From positions 1-64,000 of the forward strand of contig CAKRYD010000005.1 in NCBI GenBank assembly GCA_934426255.1: 64,000 bases of DNA. The letters run 5' to 3'. Below are positions 1 to 8,641 of this stretch, piece after piece (position 1 is the stretch's first letter; every line of letters begins with the position of its first letter). The notes under the pieces were generated by a model. It searched no databases. It had not been told where the DNA came from and was given only the letters and a program-made list of their open reading frames with translations. Origin of the DNA: an uncultured Bacteroidaceae bacterium. GTDB taxonomy: Bacteria; Bacteroidota; Bacteroidia; Bacteroidales; Bacteroidaceae. The position numbers and the translations under genes are program-made.

Positions 1-516
1 GTGATAGATTTAGAGATAGACGCATCGGCTCTGCAGCCGGGCATTCACCGGCTGAACTTTGCGGCAAAGGCGGGCGAGGAGACGGTATCGGGTTTCTCGC
101 GCTACTTTTATCATTCAGGTGTGTCGGGAGAATGTTCGTATGAATATTGGATAGACGAGGATTATGCCGGCCGCGTGAGCGGTGCGGCAGCCGATGGAGG
201 CGTGATAGATTTAGAGATAGACGCATCGGCTCTGCAGCCGGGCATTCACCGGCTGAACTTTGCGGCAAAGGCGGGCGACGAGACGGTATCGGGTTTCTCG
301 CGCTACTTTTATCATTCGGGAGTGTCGGGAGAATGTTCGTATGAATATTGGTTTGATGACGACGATACCCATCGCGTGAGCGGTACGATGACCGATGGAA
401 CCGTAGACCTGACGCTCGCCACGGACAACCTGCGGTGCGGACTGCATACCATTACGTTTGCCGTCAAGGCAGGCAAGGAAACCGTGTCGGCTTTCAGACG
501 TTACTTCTACAAGCCG
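1..516 (+). repeat. 201-bp tandem repeat inside the first gene
   Basis: Unit 1 is 1-201 and unit 2 is 202-402. Their first 150 bases are almost identical, with only a few changes. Unit 3 starts at 403 (GTAGACCTGACG against GTGATAGATTTA) and is clearly diverged. The period is 67 codons, so unit number can change without breaking the frame. More copies may lie left of the window. The near-identity of units 1 and 2 points to recent duplication or gene conversion. Confidence 0.9.
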
Positions 517-3500
517 ATGATGGAGAACGAAGACCGCATCACAGCCTATGCCTATGGCATGAAGGGCGCGCGCATGGACACGGTGGAGGTTGAACCGACG
601 CAGAACTTCGTATTGAAGAACCTGACGACAGACTTGCCCGACTCGCTGACCCTGCCGGGCAAAAAGCTGGACGACGGCATGACGGTGGGGCTTTATGCAC
701 ACGAGGGTTATGTGGAAGGCGGCGATGTGTGGCGTGAGCAGCGCCTGCTGATAGCTGCCAAAAAGAAAGCGGCATTTTGTTTTGCCTACCGCATGGGCAG
801 CAACGAATGGGCCACGGATACCTGCGAAGTGGACGCTAAGCCGACAAGACTTGTGAATGCCCCGGCCATGCTGCCGAACAAGATATGTGTCGTGAGCGGC
901 AATGAGACCGACAGCATCTTTGTGCGGCGGATCGACTTGTCTGCAGGCAGCATGGTTGTCAAGGCCGATACATCGGTGCGCATCACGGTGATGAATTCCG
1001 GTTTCAGGCGCGTAAAAGTACTCGACGGAGCATCGGTCAAGGCCGGCGCGATGATAGAAGTAGCCAAGGAGGGCACTTATTACCTGATGTGTGACGGGCT
1101 CGATGGAAACGGAGCCGGCGATGTTTCCCTGCTGTGTCTGTCGGTGCCGTTGCCGCGGCCGCAAATCACCTATGCCGACGGCAAGGTGAGCATCGGTAGC
1201 GAAGTGGAAGGCGCGGCTGTCTACTATACGCTGGACGGCACGTTGCCGACAACGAACAGCAAAGTCTATACAGAACCGTTTGCCGTGACCGGGCGCGACA
1301 GTGTGGTGGTGATGGCGATGACTGCCTATGAAATGCTGAGCCGTTCACAGACGCAGCGGTACGTGGCGCACGGCTTCAAGCTGAACTATGTGCTTGATGG
1401 CGTGACAGTGTATACGGAGACGCTGCTGAGCGGTACGCCCATAGTGCCCTATGTGTTGCCTGCCGAACCGGGGTCGACATTCAGCGGCTGGACGGGCATG
1501 CCCGAAGTGATGCCGGCGCGCGATGTGACGGTAACGGGCAGCAGGACGGCCAACGTATATAAGATCTATTTTGTGGTTGACGGTGTGCGCACCGACAGTG
1601 CGGTGTGTGCCTACGGTGCGTCACCGGCGCAAATGGTTGCCGCCATGCCCATACCTGTGAAAGAAGGTCACACCTTCAGCGGCTGGACGGGCGTGCCCGA
1701 GGTGATGCCGGCAGCCGATGTGACGGTGACGGCCCGGTTCAAGGTGAACCGCTACGAGCTGGTTTATGTATTGGACGATGCAGTCTACCGAAAAGACAGT
1801 GTGGACTATGGCACGGCGATAACGCCGCCCGACGTGCCCGCCAAAGAGGGGAGCATCTTCAGCGGCTGGACGGATGTGCCCGATGTGATGCCGGCTCACG
1901 ACGTAAAGGTATATGGACGATACCTGACCAACAGCTATAAAATCTATTTCGTGGTTGACGGTGTGCGCACCGACAGCGCTGTGTGTGCCTATGGCGCACC
2001 GGTGAGAGAAATAGTGAACAGCAGGGAAAGGCCCGTGAAAGAAGGCTATGCCTTTACGGGCTGGACGGGAGTGCCCGACGCGATGCCGGCTCACGACATT
2101 GAGGTGAGGGCGGAATTTTCGACCAATGCCTACAAAATAGTGTTTGCGGTGGAAGGCGAGCGCATGGACAGCGTGATGTGTGCCTACGGCACATCGGCCG
2201 CCGAGGCCGCCAAGGCCGTGAACGCTCCCTCGAAGCCCTATTATGAGTTTAAGGAATGGGCGGGTCTGCCCGAGGTGATGCCGGCAGCCGACGTAACGGC
2301 CGATGCGGTGTTTGAGCTGAGGCGCCCCGTTTATGACGACGCGGTAGAAAGGCTGGTGCTCAACGACTATCTGCTCGACGAGCAGGAGATGGAGCGCATC
2401 AGAGGGCTGAAACATCTGCGCGTGTTGGACATTAGCCGTTCGCGCACGATGGCCGGCGGTGTGTGGAACGTGCTGCCCGACGGCGCATTCGGCGGCATTG
2501 CTACCCTGGAAGAGGTCTACCTGTGCCCCACTACGGAGCGCATGGGCGAGGGCATACTGAAGGGATGCCCCCACCTGCTGGAGGTGGTGTGGAACACTAT
2601 GCTGCCCATTGACCGGGAGACATTCGGCAGTGAAGAGCCGGTGCTGATCTATGTGCCCGAAGGTACGGAAGTTTACAGAACAGACAATGTGGTGGCAGGC
2701 TCAACGGCCGAAAACCTTGTGCTCAACGCCGGGCGCGGACTGCGCACCCACATGGCGTTCAGGGCCAAGAAGGCAAGTTATACACGCTCCTTTGGCAAGG
2801 AAACGCGGATAGGCACGGCTGCCGGATGGGAAACGCTGGCATTGCCGTTTGACGTGGAGCGCATCGAAGGCTCTAACCTGCAAGGACACCGGCTGGAGCT
2901 CTTTCCCTTCCAGGAAGGGAAAGGCATGGAAGGCGACGGCGACTTTGGCACGCGCTACGGCCTGTTCTGGCTGGCCGGGCTCGGGGCCGACGGTTGGCAG
3001 GCACGCACGGAAGTGAAAGCCAACGAGCCTTATATCATAGCAATGCCCAACGGCGATGATTATGAGGAGGAATTCTGCATCACGGGCAACGTGACTTTCA
3101 GTGCCGAGAATGTGGAAGTGCAGGCCGTGCCCCGGCTCGCGGCCGGCATGGGCTTTGCCATGCGCCCCGTCTATGAACGGGTGGCGCAGGCCGACACGGT
3201 GTATGCCCTGAACAACGAAACCTGGAGGGAAACCTACCTGCCGGGCAGTGTGTTCGTGAAAGGCGGGCGCGCGGTAGAGCCGTTTGAATGCTACCTGACG
3301 GGACTGACCGCACAGGCACAGGCCAAACGCTATGTGGCGATAGGCGCATACGATGGCATCAACGCCATTGGGCGCATGCTCAAGGGCAGCGACGACGGAT
3401 TGCGCGTGTGGACCGATGAAAGCGGTCTGAACATCGTGGCCGACAAGGATTGCCTGACGGGCATCTATGCCGTGGACGGCCGTCTGATGGAGCCGCTGCA

Positions 3501-3582
3501 TTTGAGAGCCGGCCAAAGGGTGACAAAACGCCTGGTGCCCGGCATCTATGTAGTGGGTAAACGTAAAATAACGGTTCATTGA
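1..3582 (+). CDS. Secreted multi-repeat surface protein, 5' truncated
   Basis: The reading frame is open from the first base and stops at 3580-3582. The gene almost certainly starts outside the window, because the first base falls at a repeat-unit boundary and there is no signal peptide. In order it shows two near-identical 67-residue units plus a third diverged one (residues 1-172), an uncharacterised stretch, a chitobiase-C-terminal-like module (about 390-455, with YYTLDGTLPT), and five InlB/Listeria-Bacteroides type repeats (about 458-772) carrying FSGWTGVPEVMP-like cores. A short leucine-rich-like segment (about 780-860) follows. The C-terminus ends in LVPGIYVVGKRKITVH, a tail common in secreted Bacteroidetes proteins. 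These domains suggest an exported adhesin or surface scaffold; no catalytic motif is seen. It is visibly richer in G+C than the genes to its right. The next gene begins 15 bases downstream, so cotranscription is plausible. Confidence 0.85.
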   Translation: MIDLEIDASALQPGIHRLNFAAKAGEETVSGFSRYFYHSGVSGECSYEYWIDEDYAGRVSGAAADGGVIDLEIDASALQPGIHRLNFAAKAGDETVSGFSRYFYHSGVSGECSYEYWFDDDDTHRVSGTMTDGTVDLTLATDNLRCGLHTITFAVKAGKETVSAFRRYFYKPMMENEDRITAYAYGMKGARMDTVEVEPTQNFVLKNLTTDLPDSLTLPGKKLDDGMTVGLYAHEGYVEGGDVWREQRLLIAAKKKAAFCFAYRMGSNEWATDTCEVDAKPTRLVNAPAMLPNKICVVSGNETDSIFVRRIDLSAGSMVVKADTSVRITVMNSGFRRVKVLDGASVKAGAMIEVAKEGTYYLMCDGLDGNGAGDVSLLCLSVPLPRPQITYADGKVSIGSEVEGAAVYYTLDGTLPTTNSKVYTEPFAVTGRDSVVVMAMTAYEMLSRSQTQRYVAHGFKLNYVLDGVTVYTETLLSGTPIVPYVLPAEPGSTFSGWTGMPEVMPARDVTVTGSRTANVYKIYFVVDGVRTDSAVCAYGASPAQMVAAMPIPVKEGHTFSGWTGVPEVMPAADVTVTARFKVNRYELVYVLDDAVYRKDSVDYGTAITPPDVPAKEGSIFSGWTDVPDVMPAHDVKVYGRYLTNSYKIYFVVDGVRTDSAVCAYGAPVREIVNSRERPVKEGYAFTGWTGVPDAMPAHDIEVRAEFSTNAYKIVFAVEGERMDSVMCAYGTSAAEAAKAVNAPSKPYYEFKEWAGLPEVMPAADVTADAVFELRRPVYDDAVERLVLNDYLLDEQEMERIRGLKHLRVLDISRSRTMAGGVWNVLPDGAFGGIATLEEVYLCPTTERMGEGILKGCPHLLEVVWNTMLPIDRETFGSEEPVLIYVPEGTEVYRTDNVVAGSTAENLVLNAGRGLRTHMAFRAKKASYTRSFGKETRIGTAAGWETLALPFDVERIEGSNLQGHRLELFPFQEGKGMEGDGDFGTRYGLFWLAGLGADGWQARTEVKANEPYIIAMPNGDDYEEEFCITGNVTFSAENVEVQAVPRLAAGMGFAMRPVYERVAQADTVYALNNETWRETYLPGSVFVKGGRAVEPFECYLTGLTAQAQAKRYVAIGAYDGINAIGRMLKGSDDGLRVWTDESGLNIVADKDCLTGIYAVDGRLMEPLHLRAGQRVTKRLVPGIYVVGKRKITVH
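1372..2316 (+). repeat. Five InlB B-type repeats (coding)
   Basis: Five units of about 57-64 residues each pair a strand such as YKIYFVVDGVRTDSAVCAYG with a GWTGVPEVMP core and a closing DVTVTA-like strand. This is the pattern of the Listeria-Bacteroides repeat family, found in cell-surface proteins. The second and fourth units share an exact VVDGVRTDSAVCAYGA stretch. Confidence 0.8.
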
Positions 3583-3597
3583 AAAACTGTCGGAACA

Positions 3598-4748
3598 ATG
3601 GATAGAAAGAAAATGTCGGGTTGCCTGTTGTTGTGCATGGTGCTGTGGGCATTGCCCCGTGGTGTCATGGCCAAAAGGTGACGTTTCATTCGGACTATAT
3701 GAGGGCGGCGGTAGAGAAGCTGCGCATAGGCGGCGTGGCCGACACGTTGAGGACGGGTTATACGACGCTGAAAGTAAAGGGTAGGCGCGTAGGCCTGAAC
3801 ATCAACAGGGAACGACAGGTGGACTATATCGGAATGCCCCTGTTTGACCGGCGCATGAAGGCTTTGCAGCCGTCGCCCGTCTACAATTACCTGGAGTATG
3901 CCTTGTTGGACAGGGTGTTCGGTGTGTCGAAAAACCCGTTTGCCAATAAAGATTTGAAATGTGTCGAAGGCAAATGGTCGGATTGGGAAAAGGTGACAGA
4001 GAAAACCCCCGTAATCATCGACAACCACGAAGACAAGGTGTATGAGGTGACTTGGACCTTGGGCGCAGCAAAAAAGCTGCGTCTGAGGTTTCCATTGAAG
4101 TATGATATGATGGCCAACAGCAGCAGGAAGGAACTGACGGCTAACTTTGTGCGCGACCTTGGCAAAGAGGAGTGCCGGCCGGGTGTGAAAACCGGCAAGG
4201 CGGATGTCCGTGCCAATGCTGCTATGGACGACATGGAACTTTCGGCTGACGGAATGTTTTATGTGCGCAAGGCAGACCACTACTTGCAGAAGAGCATCAA
4301 CGGAGATACCTATTACCGCAAGACGGCAGAAGGAAAGGCGCGGCTCTTGTATGACCGCCACTATCCGATGGAAAGTGTTGCCAACATGTTCTTGTCGGAA
4401 GACTCGACCTATAAGGGAAGGGTTTTGCAGATGGATGTGGTGCGCGACGATTTCAGAAAGGAATCGGTGCGGTGCAGCATAGGCCAGCTGATGCAACTGG
4501 CAAACAGGCAGGGATGCAGGCCCTATTTCGGATTGGCCGAAGCCAACGACGATGCCTATGAGTGCTGGCTGTATCTGTGCAACACGGCGGCCGGCTATGT
4601 GCATCTGTTCAGGCTGACAGGCCTGACAAAGGCTGCTGTGTCGTACAAACCGATGCAGGTGAAAGCCTACCTGTATCTGCCGACGGCAAATATCAGGAAT
4701 GTATTAAACGAAAAGATAACCAATAGAAACAAAAAGACTGATGAGTAA
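3598..4748 (+). CDS. Secreted protein of unknown function, apparent -1 frameshift
   Basis: The ATG at 3598 opens a short frame that reads as a signal peptide (hydrophobic LLLCMVLWALP, then GVMA) and hits TGA at 3679-3681. The long body is in the -1 frame and begins with KVTFHSDYMRA. The two join cleanly at the run of four A at 3673-3676: one extra A, or a -1 slip there, gives VMA-KKVTFHSDYM with a normal cleavage site. Without the join, the body frame's own first ATG (3621) gives no export signal. This is either a lost base in a homopolymer, a real mutation, or recoding. The roughly 355-residue body is mixed alpha/beta with no motif I recognise. It overlaps the next gene by 8 bases (ATG at 4741, TAA at 4746-4748), so they are probably cotranslated. 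Confidence 0.7.
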
Positions 4749-5529
4749 GAAAGAAAAATTGGCTGCCGGCGCTGCGATAGCAGGCGGGGCCACAGTTGCA
4801 GGAGCAACGATTTTGGATGATGTGGATTTAGGCATGTCAAAAGGAACGGCAACAGCGGAAGTCAATACGGCTTATCGCGAAGAAACATCGAAAACAGAAG
4901 CTGCCGAGCCAGAGGAGAATGACCTTGACAACGAAATGGCGGTCAATGAAGCCGACGTTGAAATTGAAAAAACTGAAACCGATGTGGACGAAAACCTTGA
5001 AACGGAAACCGAAGAAGTGATGGAAGATCTGGAGGTGCTTGGTGACGAAGTGCTGCCTGAGGCAGAAGTGGTAGACATCAAGACGGATGAAACGGAAACG
5101 ACGGACGAAGATCTTGCCCTCGCAGAGGCAGATTCAGCAGATTTGGCAGACGAAAGCGAGGCAATGGAAGCTGTTGAGGCTGTAGAAGCCGACGAAACGC
5201 CCGAAGCTGCGGCAGTGCAGGAGACAAATGGAGTAGAGACCGATGCCGTTAATACACAGGCGGAAGCGGAGGTGAAATGGACGATTACAGATAATGACGA
5301 ACCTCTGACGCCCGAGGAAGAATTGGGCGAAGATGTCAAGGACCTGATTGACGTTTCGTGCAAAGTGCCTGAGGAAAATACAGTGGAGGAAAGTGACGTG
5401 ACGGAAGATCCTGACTTGTTGGACGAATTTATTGACAAAGCCAATGATGCGGTTGACGATTTGTTGGGAAGCAATGACTCGTCAATTCCCGATTTTGAGA
5501 ACAATGCGGATGTCAATGGGTTCTTGTAG
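4741..5529 (+). CDS. Highly acidic Ala/Glu/Asp-rich protein, unknown function
   Basis: This is a 262-residue protein. The N-terminus is basic (MSKKEK), followed by a small-residue hydrophobic segment (LAAGAAIAGGATVAGATIL) that could be a membrane anchor or glycine-zipper helix. The rest, about residues 28-262, is low complexity and dominated by Glu, Asp, Ala, Thr and Val with almost no basic residues. It is probably disordered and strongly negatively charged. No family is recognised. It overlaps the frameshifted gene upstream by 8 bases and the caspase-like gene downstream by about 14-26 bases, so the three look translationally coupled. A role as partner, substrate or inhibitor of the peptidase is only a guess from context. 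Confidence 0.7.
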   Translation: MSKKEKLAAGAAIAGGATVAGATILDDVDLGMSKGTATAEVNTAYREETSKTEAAEPEENDLDNEMAVNEADVEIEKTETDVDENLETETEEVMEDLEVLGDEVLPEAEVVDIKTDETETTDEDLALAEADSADLADESEAMEAVEAVEADETPEAAAVQETNGVETDAVNTQAEAEVKWTITDNDEPLTPEEELGEDVKDLIDVSCKVPEENTVEESDVTEDPDLLDEFIDKANDAVDDLLGSNDSSIPDFENNADVNGFL

Positions 5530-6295
5530 AACGATTCTTGCGCTGATTTTGTGCCTGGCGACAATTGGCTGCCGGGCACAAAAAAGCAAGATTTATCTGC
5601 TGGCCGTCGGAGTGTCGCAATATGCCAACGAAAGTATTCCAAGACTGCGAATGCCCGTGAATGATGTAGACACGATTACGCAAATTATGCTGCAAAGAAA
5701 CAGCGAGGTGGTTGTGCTCAAGAACGAGGCCGCCACGGGTGACAGCATCAGGCATACAATGGAAAGGCTGTTTGCCAAAGCAGGGCGGCGAGACATGGTG
5801 ATGCTCTATTTCAGCGGACATGGATATACGGGCGGTTTTTGCCCCTACGACTTTAATATGGGCGGCGAAAAGTGCTGCCTGAGCTATGAGGATGTGCGTA
5901 AGGTATTGGCAAAAAGCAAGGCGTATGGCAAGTTCGTGATGGCTGATGCCTGCCATTCGGGAGGACTGAGGCAACCTGCAGTGGTGAAGAAAGACTCTCT
6001 GGGTGAGGCACGAATCAAAAAATCGCAGATTATGCTGTTTCTTTCTTCGCGTGGAAATGAAAGTTCGTATGAGACACCGCTATACGACAACGGCTATTTT
6101 ACAAAATATCTGGCTGAGGCTTTCAAGGGTGCGGCCGATGCCGACAAAAACGGACGGATAACGGCATGGGAGATGTATGCCTATGTATATAAAAAGGTGG
6201 TTGAAGCCGTGCAAGGCCGCCAGCATCCCGTGATGTGGGGATATTTCAACAAGCGATTAATATTGATGGACAATAATGCGCATGCTGCGCATTGA
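5504..6295 (+). CDS. Exported caspase-family peptidase (C14-like) with EF-hand loop
   Basis: This is a caspase-fold cysteine peptidase. Counting from the ATG at 5510, an N-terminal hydrophobic segment (ILALILCLATIGCRA) predicts export or lipidation. The p20-like core starts at KIYLLAVGVSQYAN. The catalytic His is H104 in FSGHGYTGG and the catalytic Cys is C148 in DACHSGG, the usual dyad of bacterial C14 peptidases. Residues 210-221 (DADKNGRITAWE) match a canonical 12-residue EF-hand calcium loop, consistent with Ca2+ dependence as in metacaspases. Three in-frame ATGs (5504, 5510, 5516) are possible starts, all inside the end of the acidic gene. Such enzymes cut after basic residues and act in stress, defence or protein maturation; the substrate here is unknown. 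Confidence 0.85.
   Translation: MRMSMGSCRTILALILCLATIGCRAQKSKIYLLAVGVSQYANESIPRLRMPVNDVDTITQIMLQRNSEVVVLKNEAATGDSIRHTMERLFAKAGRRDMVMLYFSGHGYTGGFCPYDFNMGGEKCCLSYEDVRKVLAKSKAYGKFVMADACHSGGLRQPAVVKKDSLGEARIKKSQIMLFLSSRGNESSYETPLYDNGYFTKYLAEAFKGAADADKNGRITAWEMYAYVYKKVVEAVQGRQHPVMWGYFNKRLILMDNNAHAAH
6275..6293. terminator. Short hairpin between convergent genes
   Basis: AATGCGCA-TGC-TGCGCATT is an 8-bp perfect stem with a 3-base loop at the 3' end of the caspase gene, overlapping its stop codon. It sits between convergent genes and could end transcription, but there is no strong T tract, so the call is weak. Confidence 0.35.
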
Positions 6296-6318
6296 TGTCC
6301 ATCAGATTGTCAACGATT

Positions 6319-7149
6319 TTATTTGTGTGACTGTTCCAGCAGGTTGCCCAGTTCTTCTATATTGGCAACGGTTAGGTCGGGTGGCTCGGGGGCTGCTGCG
6401 GCTACTTCTGCGGTGGTTTCACCCGAGAGCACGAGCACACCGAATGCGTGGGCATTTTGTGCCATTTTGATATCGGTATAGATGCGGTCGCCCACCATGG
6501 CGATTTGTTCGGGTTGGAGATGTTTTTGCCGCAGTATGCCAATGAGCATGTTGGGGTCGGGCTTGCCCAATGTGATGTCGGGACGGCGGCCTGTGGCATG
6601 TTCCAGACATTGACAGATGGATCCGCAATCAACGAGGATGGTCTTTTCGTTGGTGGGACAGACACGGTCGGGATTGGTGGCAATGTAGGGTAGGCCTTGT
6701 GAAATCCACCATGCTGCGCGGCACAGGCGGGAATAGGTCAATGTCATGTCGAATGCGGCAATGACGGCATCGGGAATGTCATCGGCACTGTCGGTGGTGG
6801 AGATATAGCCGGCTTTTTCGAATTGTGAAATCATGCTGGGCGTTCCGAGCAGGAACAGCCGTTTGGCCGTGGGGAGGTTGGCTTTCAGATAGTCAATGGT
6901 AGCCACGGTCGTGGTATACATTTCCTCTTCTGTGGCATGTATGCCCATTCCGGCCAGTTTCAGAAGATAGTCGTCTAACGATTTGGACGGGTTGTTGGTC
7001 AGGAAAGAATAGGAGATGCCCATGCCTTTCAGTTTGTCGAGGAAGGGTATGGTGAAAGGAAAAAGGGAATTTCCCATATAGATGGTTCCATCCATATCAA
7101 GGGCTACATGCTTGATGCGAGCCAGCTTTTGTTGAAGAGTCAGTTCCAT
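6319..7149 (-). CDS. HAD-IIA (NagD-like) sugar/glycerol phosphatase
   Basis: A 276-residue HAD superfamily hydrolase of subfamily IIA. Motif I is DMDGTIY (Asp nucleophile and general acid) near residue 18, followed by the SFLTNNPSKS segment, and motif IV is GDRIYTDIKM near residue 218. The large cap between about 80 and 180 is typical of NagD and phosphoglycolate/glycerol-phosphate phosphatases. It is the last gene of a five-gene minus-strand operon and starts 2 bases after the preceding transporter. Next to a glycerol-1-phosphate dehydrogenase and two glycerol-phosphate-type transporters, dephosphorylation of glycerol phosphate is a reasonable inference. The family also acts on other small phosphates, including nucleotides, so the substrate is not proven. 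Confidence 0.85.
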   Translation of the reverse strand: MELTLQQKLARIKHVALDMDGTIYMGNSLFPFTIPFLDKLKGMGISYSFLTNNPSKSLDDYLLKLAGMGIHATEEEMYTTTVATIDYLKANLPTAKRLFLLGTPSMISQFEKAGYISTTDSADDIPDAVIAAFDMTLTYSRLCRAAWWISQGLPYIATNPDRVCPTNEKTILVDCGSICQCLEHATGRRPDITLGKPDPNMLIGILRQKHLQPEQIAMVGDRIYTDIKMAQNAHAFGVLVLSGETTAEVAAAAPEPPDLTVANIEELGNLLEQSHK

Positions 7150-7151
7150 GT

Positions 7152-8621
7152 TCAGTTGCCTGCTTTGTTGTGTTCTACTTCATCGTATCCGTCGGCTTTG
7201 GCATTCCACATCAGCAAGAAAACAATCATGCCGATAACAGCGATGGCAATCATGCCGATAAATACGTAGTCCCAGCTTTTGGCAGGATTTATACGATTCA
7301 TGATGTCGACAAAGAGACCTACGCCGACACCAGAGACCAAGCCGCTGGCGTAGCCGAAAAGGCCGGTCAGTCCGTTGGCTGTTGCAGCTGCGCGGTTAGT
7401 TGCCTGGTTGGCTGCCGCGATGCCGATAAGAGCCTGGGGACCATAGATGAAGAATCCGGCCATGGCGAGGACAACAATCATCAGTCCCATGCTTGTTCCG
7501 TTGGGCAGCAGCAGGAAGATTGTCATGAAGATGACAACGCCCAGCATGCAGTAGACGCAAGTGCGGTGGGCTTTCCCTTTGAGCCATTTGTCGGTGGCAT
7601 ATCCACTGACGAGCATTCCTATGATGCCGAAGATCTCAAAGATGGCGACAGTCCATCCGGCATTGGACAGGGACATGCCGCGAGCTTCTTTCAGGAAGGT
7701 GGGCCCCCAATCAAGAACGGCAAAACGAACAATGTAGACGAAAAAGTTGGCGATGCCGAGAATCCAAATCCATTTATTGCGAAATACATGCTTGCGGATG
7801 AATTGCTTGTATTCGGCCGATGAACCTTTTCCCGTTTTATTGATGGTATGCAGTTCGGGAAGTCCTACCGACGATGGGGTATCGCGCAAGAAAAGGAAGA
7901 TACCGACGGAACCTGCCAAAGCAATGGTGGCCGGAATCCAGAAACACCAACGCCAGGCGCCAATATGTGCAGCCGACTCAAGTACGCTTTGCATTCGTTC
8001 GGAGTCGGCCATGTCGATGTTCAGATGACCGGCAATAGAGGCTACGATTTCAGGATTGGCACTCATGTTAGTTCCCAATGTTCCCATGATGTAGCCACAA
8101 AGAATGGCGACGATGCTTGCACCGATGGAGTGGGAAGTGTTCCACACCGACATTTTTGTGGCCAGTTCCTGTTGGGGAATCCAATGAGTGAGCAGACGGG
8201 CACAGGGTGGAAATCCGCTTCCTTGCAGAAAGTTGTTGAGTATAAGAATGATTCCGAATATCAGAACCATAGTGTTAGTGAATTGCGCCCCACTTGTTTC
8301 GCCGGTTAGAAGGGTGCTTAGGTCGGCACCGAATCCGAAGGCGTAGTTGGCCATGGCACAGAGGAACAAGCCGATGGCCATGTGATAGCGTGCATTGATG
8401 CGATCGGCTACCAATCCGTTGAGAAAGCGTGAGATGCCGTAGACAATGGTTACGACGGTCATGATGATACCGAAACTGGTCTTTGTGATGCCGTATTCCG
8501 CGCTAAGTCCGGGAATGGCAAACGAAAAGTTCTTCCTTACAAAGTAGAACAAGGCATAGCCTACCATTGTTGTGATGATGGTGCGCCATTGCCAATATTT
8601 GAATAATTTGGATGCTGTCAT
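7152..8621 (-). CDS. GlpT/UhpT-family MFS organophosphate transporter
   Basis: A 12-helix MFS permease of the organophosphate:phosphate antiporter family, acting in the inner membrane. The first helix carries GYALFYFVRKNFSFAIP, and the loop GSGFPPCARLLTHW plus KMSVWNTSHSIG match the GlpT/UhpT/PgtP signature. I choose the ATG at 8621 (MTASKLFKYWQWRT) over 8657, because the upstream codons overlap the previous gene and FKYWQWR is the usual N-terminus of the family. It is the second transporter of this type in the operon. The two are clearly distinct in sequence, so they may take different glycerol or sugar phosphates. Confidence 0.9.
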   Translation of the reverse strand: MTASKLFKYWQWRTIITTMVGYALFYFVRKNFSFAIPGLSAEYGITKTSFGIIMTVVTIVYGISRFLNGLVADRINARYHMAIGLFLCAMANYAFGFGADLSTLLTGETSGAQFTNTMVLIFGIILILNNFLQGSGFPPCARLLTHWIPQQELATKMSVWNTSHSIGASIVAILCGYIMGTLGTNMSANPEIVASIAGHLNIDMADSERMQSVLESAAHIGAWRWCFWIPATIALAGSVGIFLFLRDTPSSVGLPELHTINKTGKGSSAEYKQFIRKHVFRNKWIWILGIANFFVYIVRFAVLDWGPTFLKEARGMSLSNAGWTVAIFEIFGIIGMLVSGYATDKWLKGKAHRTCVYCMLGVVIFMTIFLLLPNGTSMGLMIVVLAMAGFFIYGPQALIGIAAANQATNRAAATANGLTGLFGYASGLVSGVGVGLFVDIMNRINPAKSWDYVFIGMIAIAVIGMIVFLLMWNAKADGYDEVEHNKAGN

Positions 8622-8641
8622 GGTATATTGATGTTTGTTTT

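Noticed and set aside
211..1164. A 317-codon minus-strand open frame opposite the repeat-rich gene
   Set aside because: The plus strand has a coherent domain order and repeats; the antisense product is His/Arg-rich without any motif, and similar antisense frames run under other G+C-rich genes (1621-2574, 3576-4604, 28324-29313).
4872..5642. A 256-codon Ser-rich minus-strand frame
   Set aside because: It is the reverse complement of the acidic protein's GAA/GAC/GCA codons, which always leaves an open Ser-rich antisense frame.
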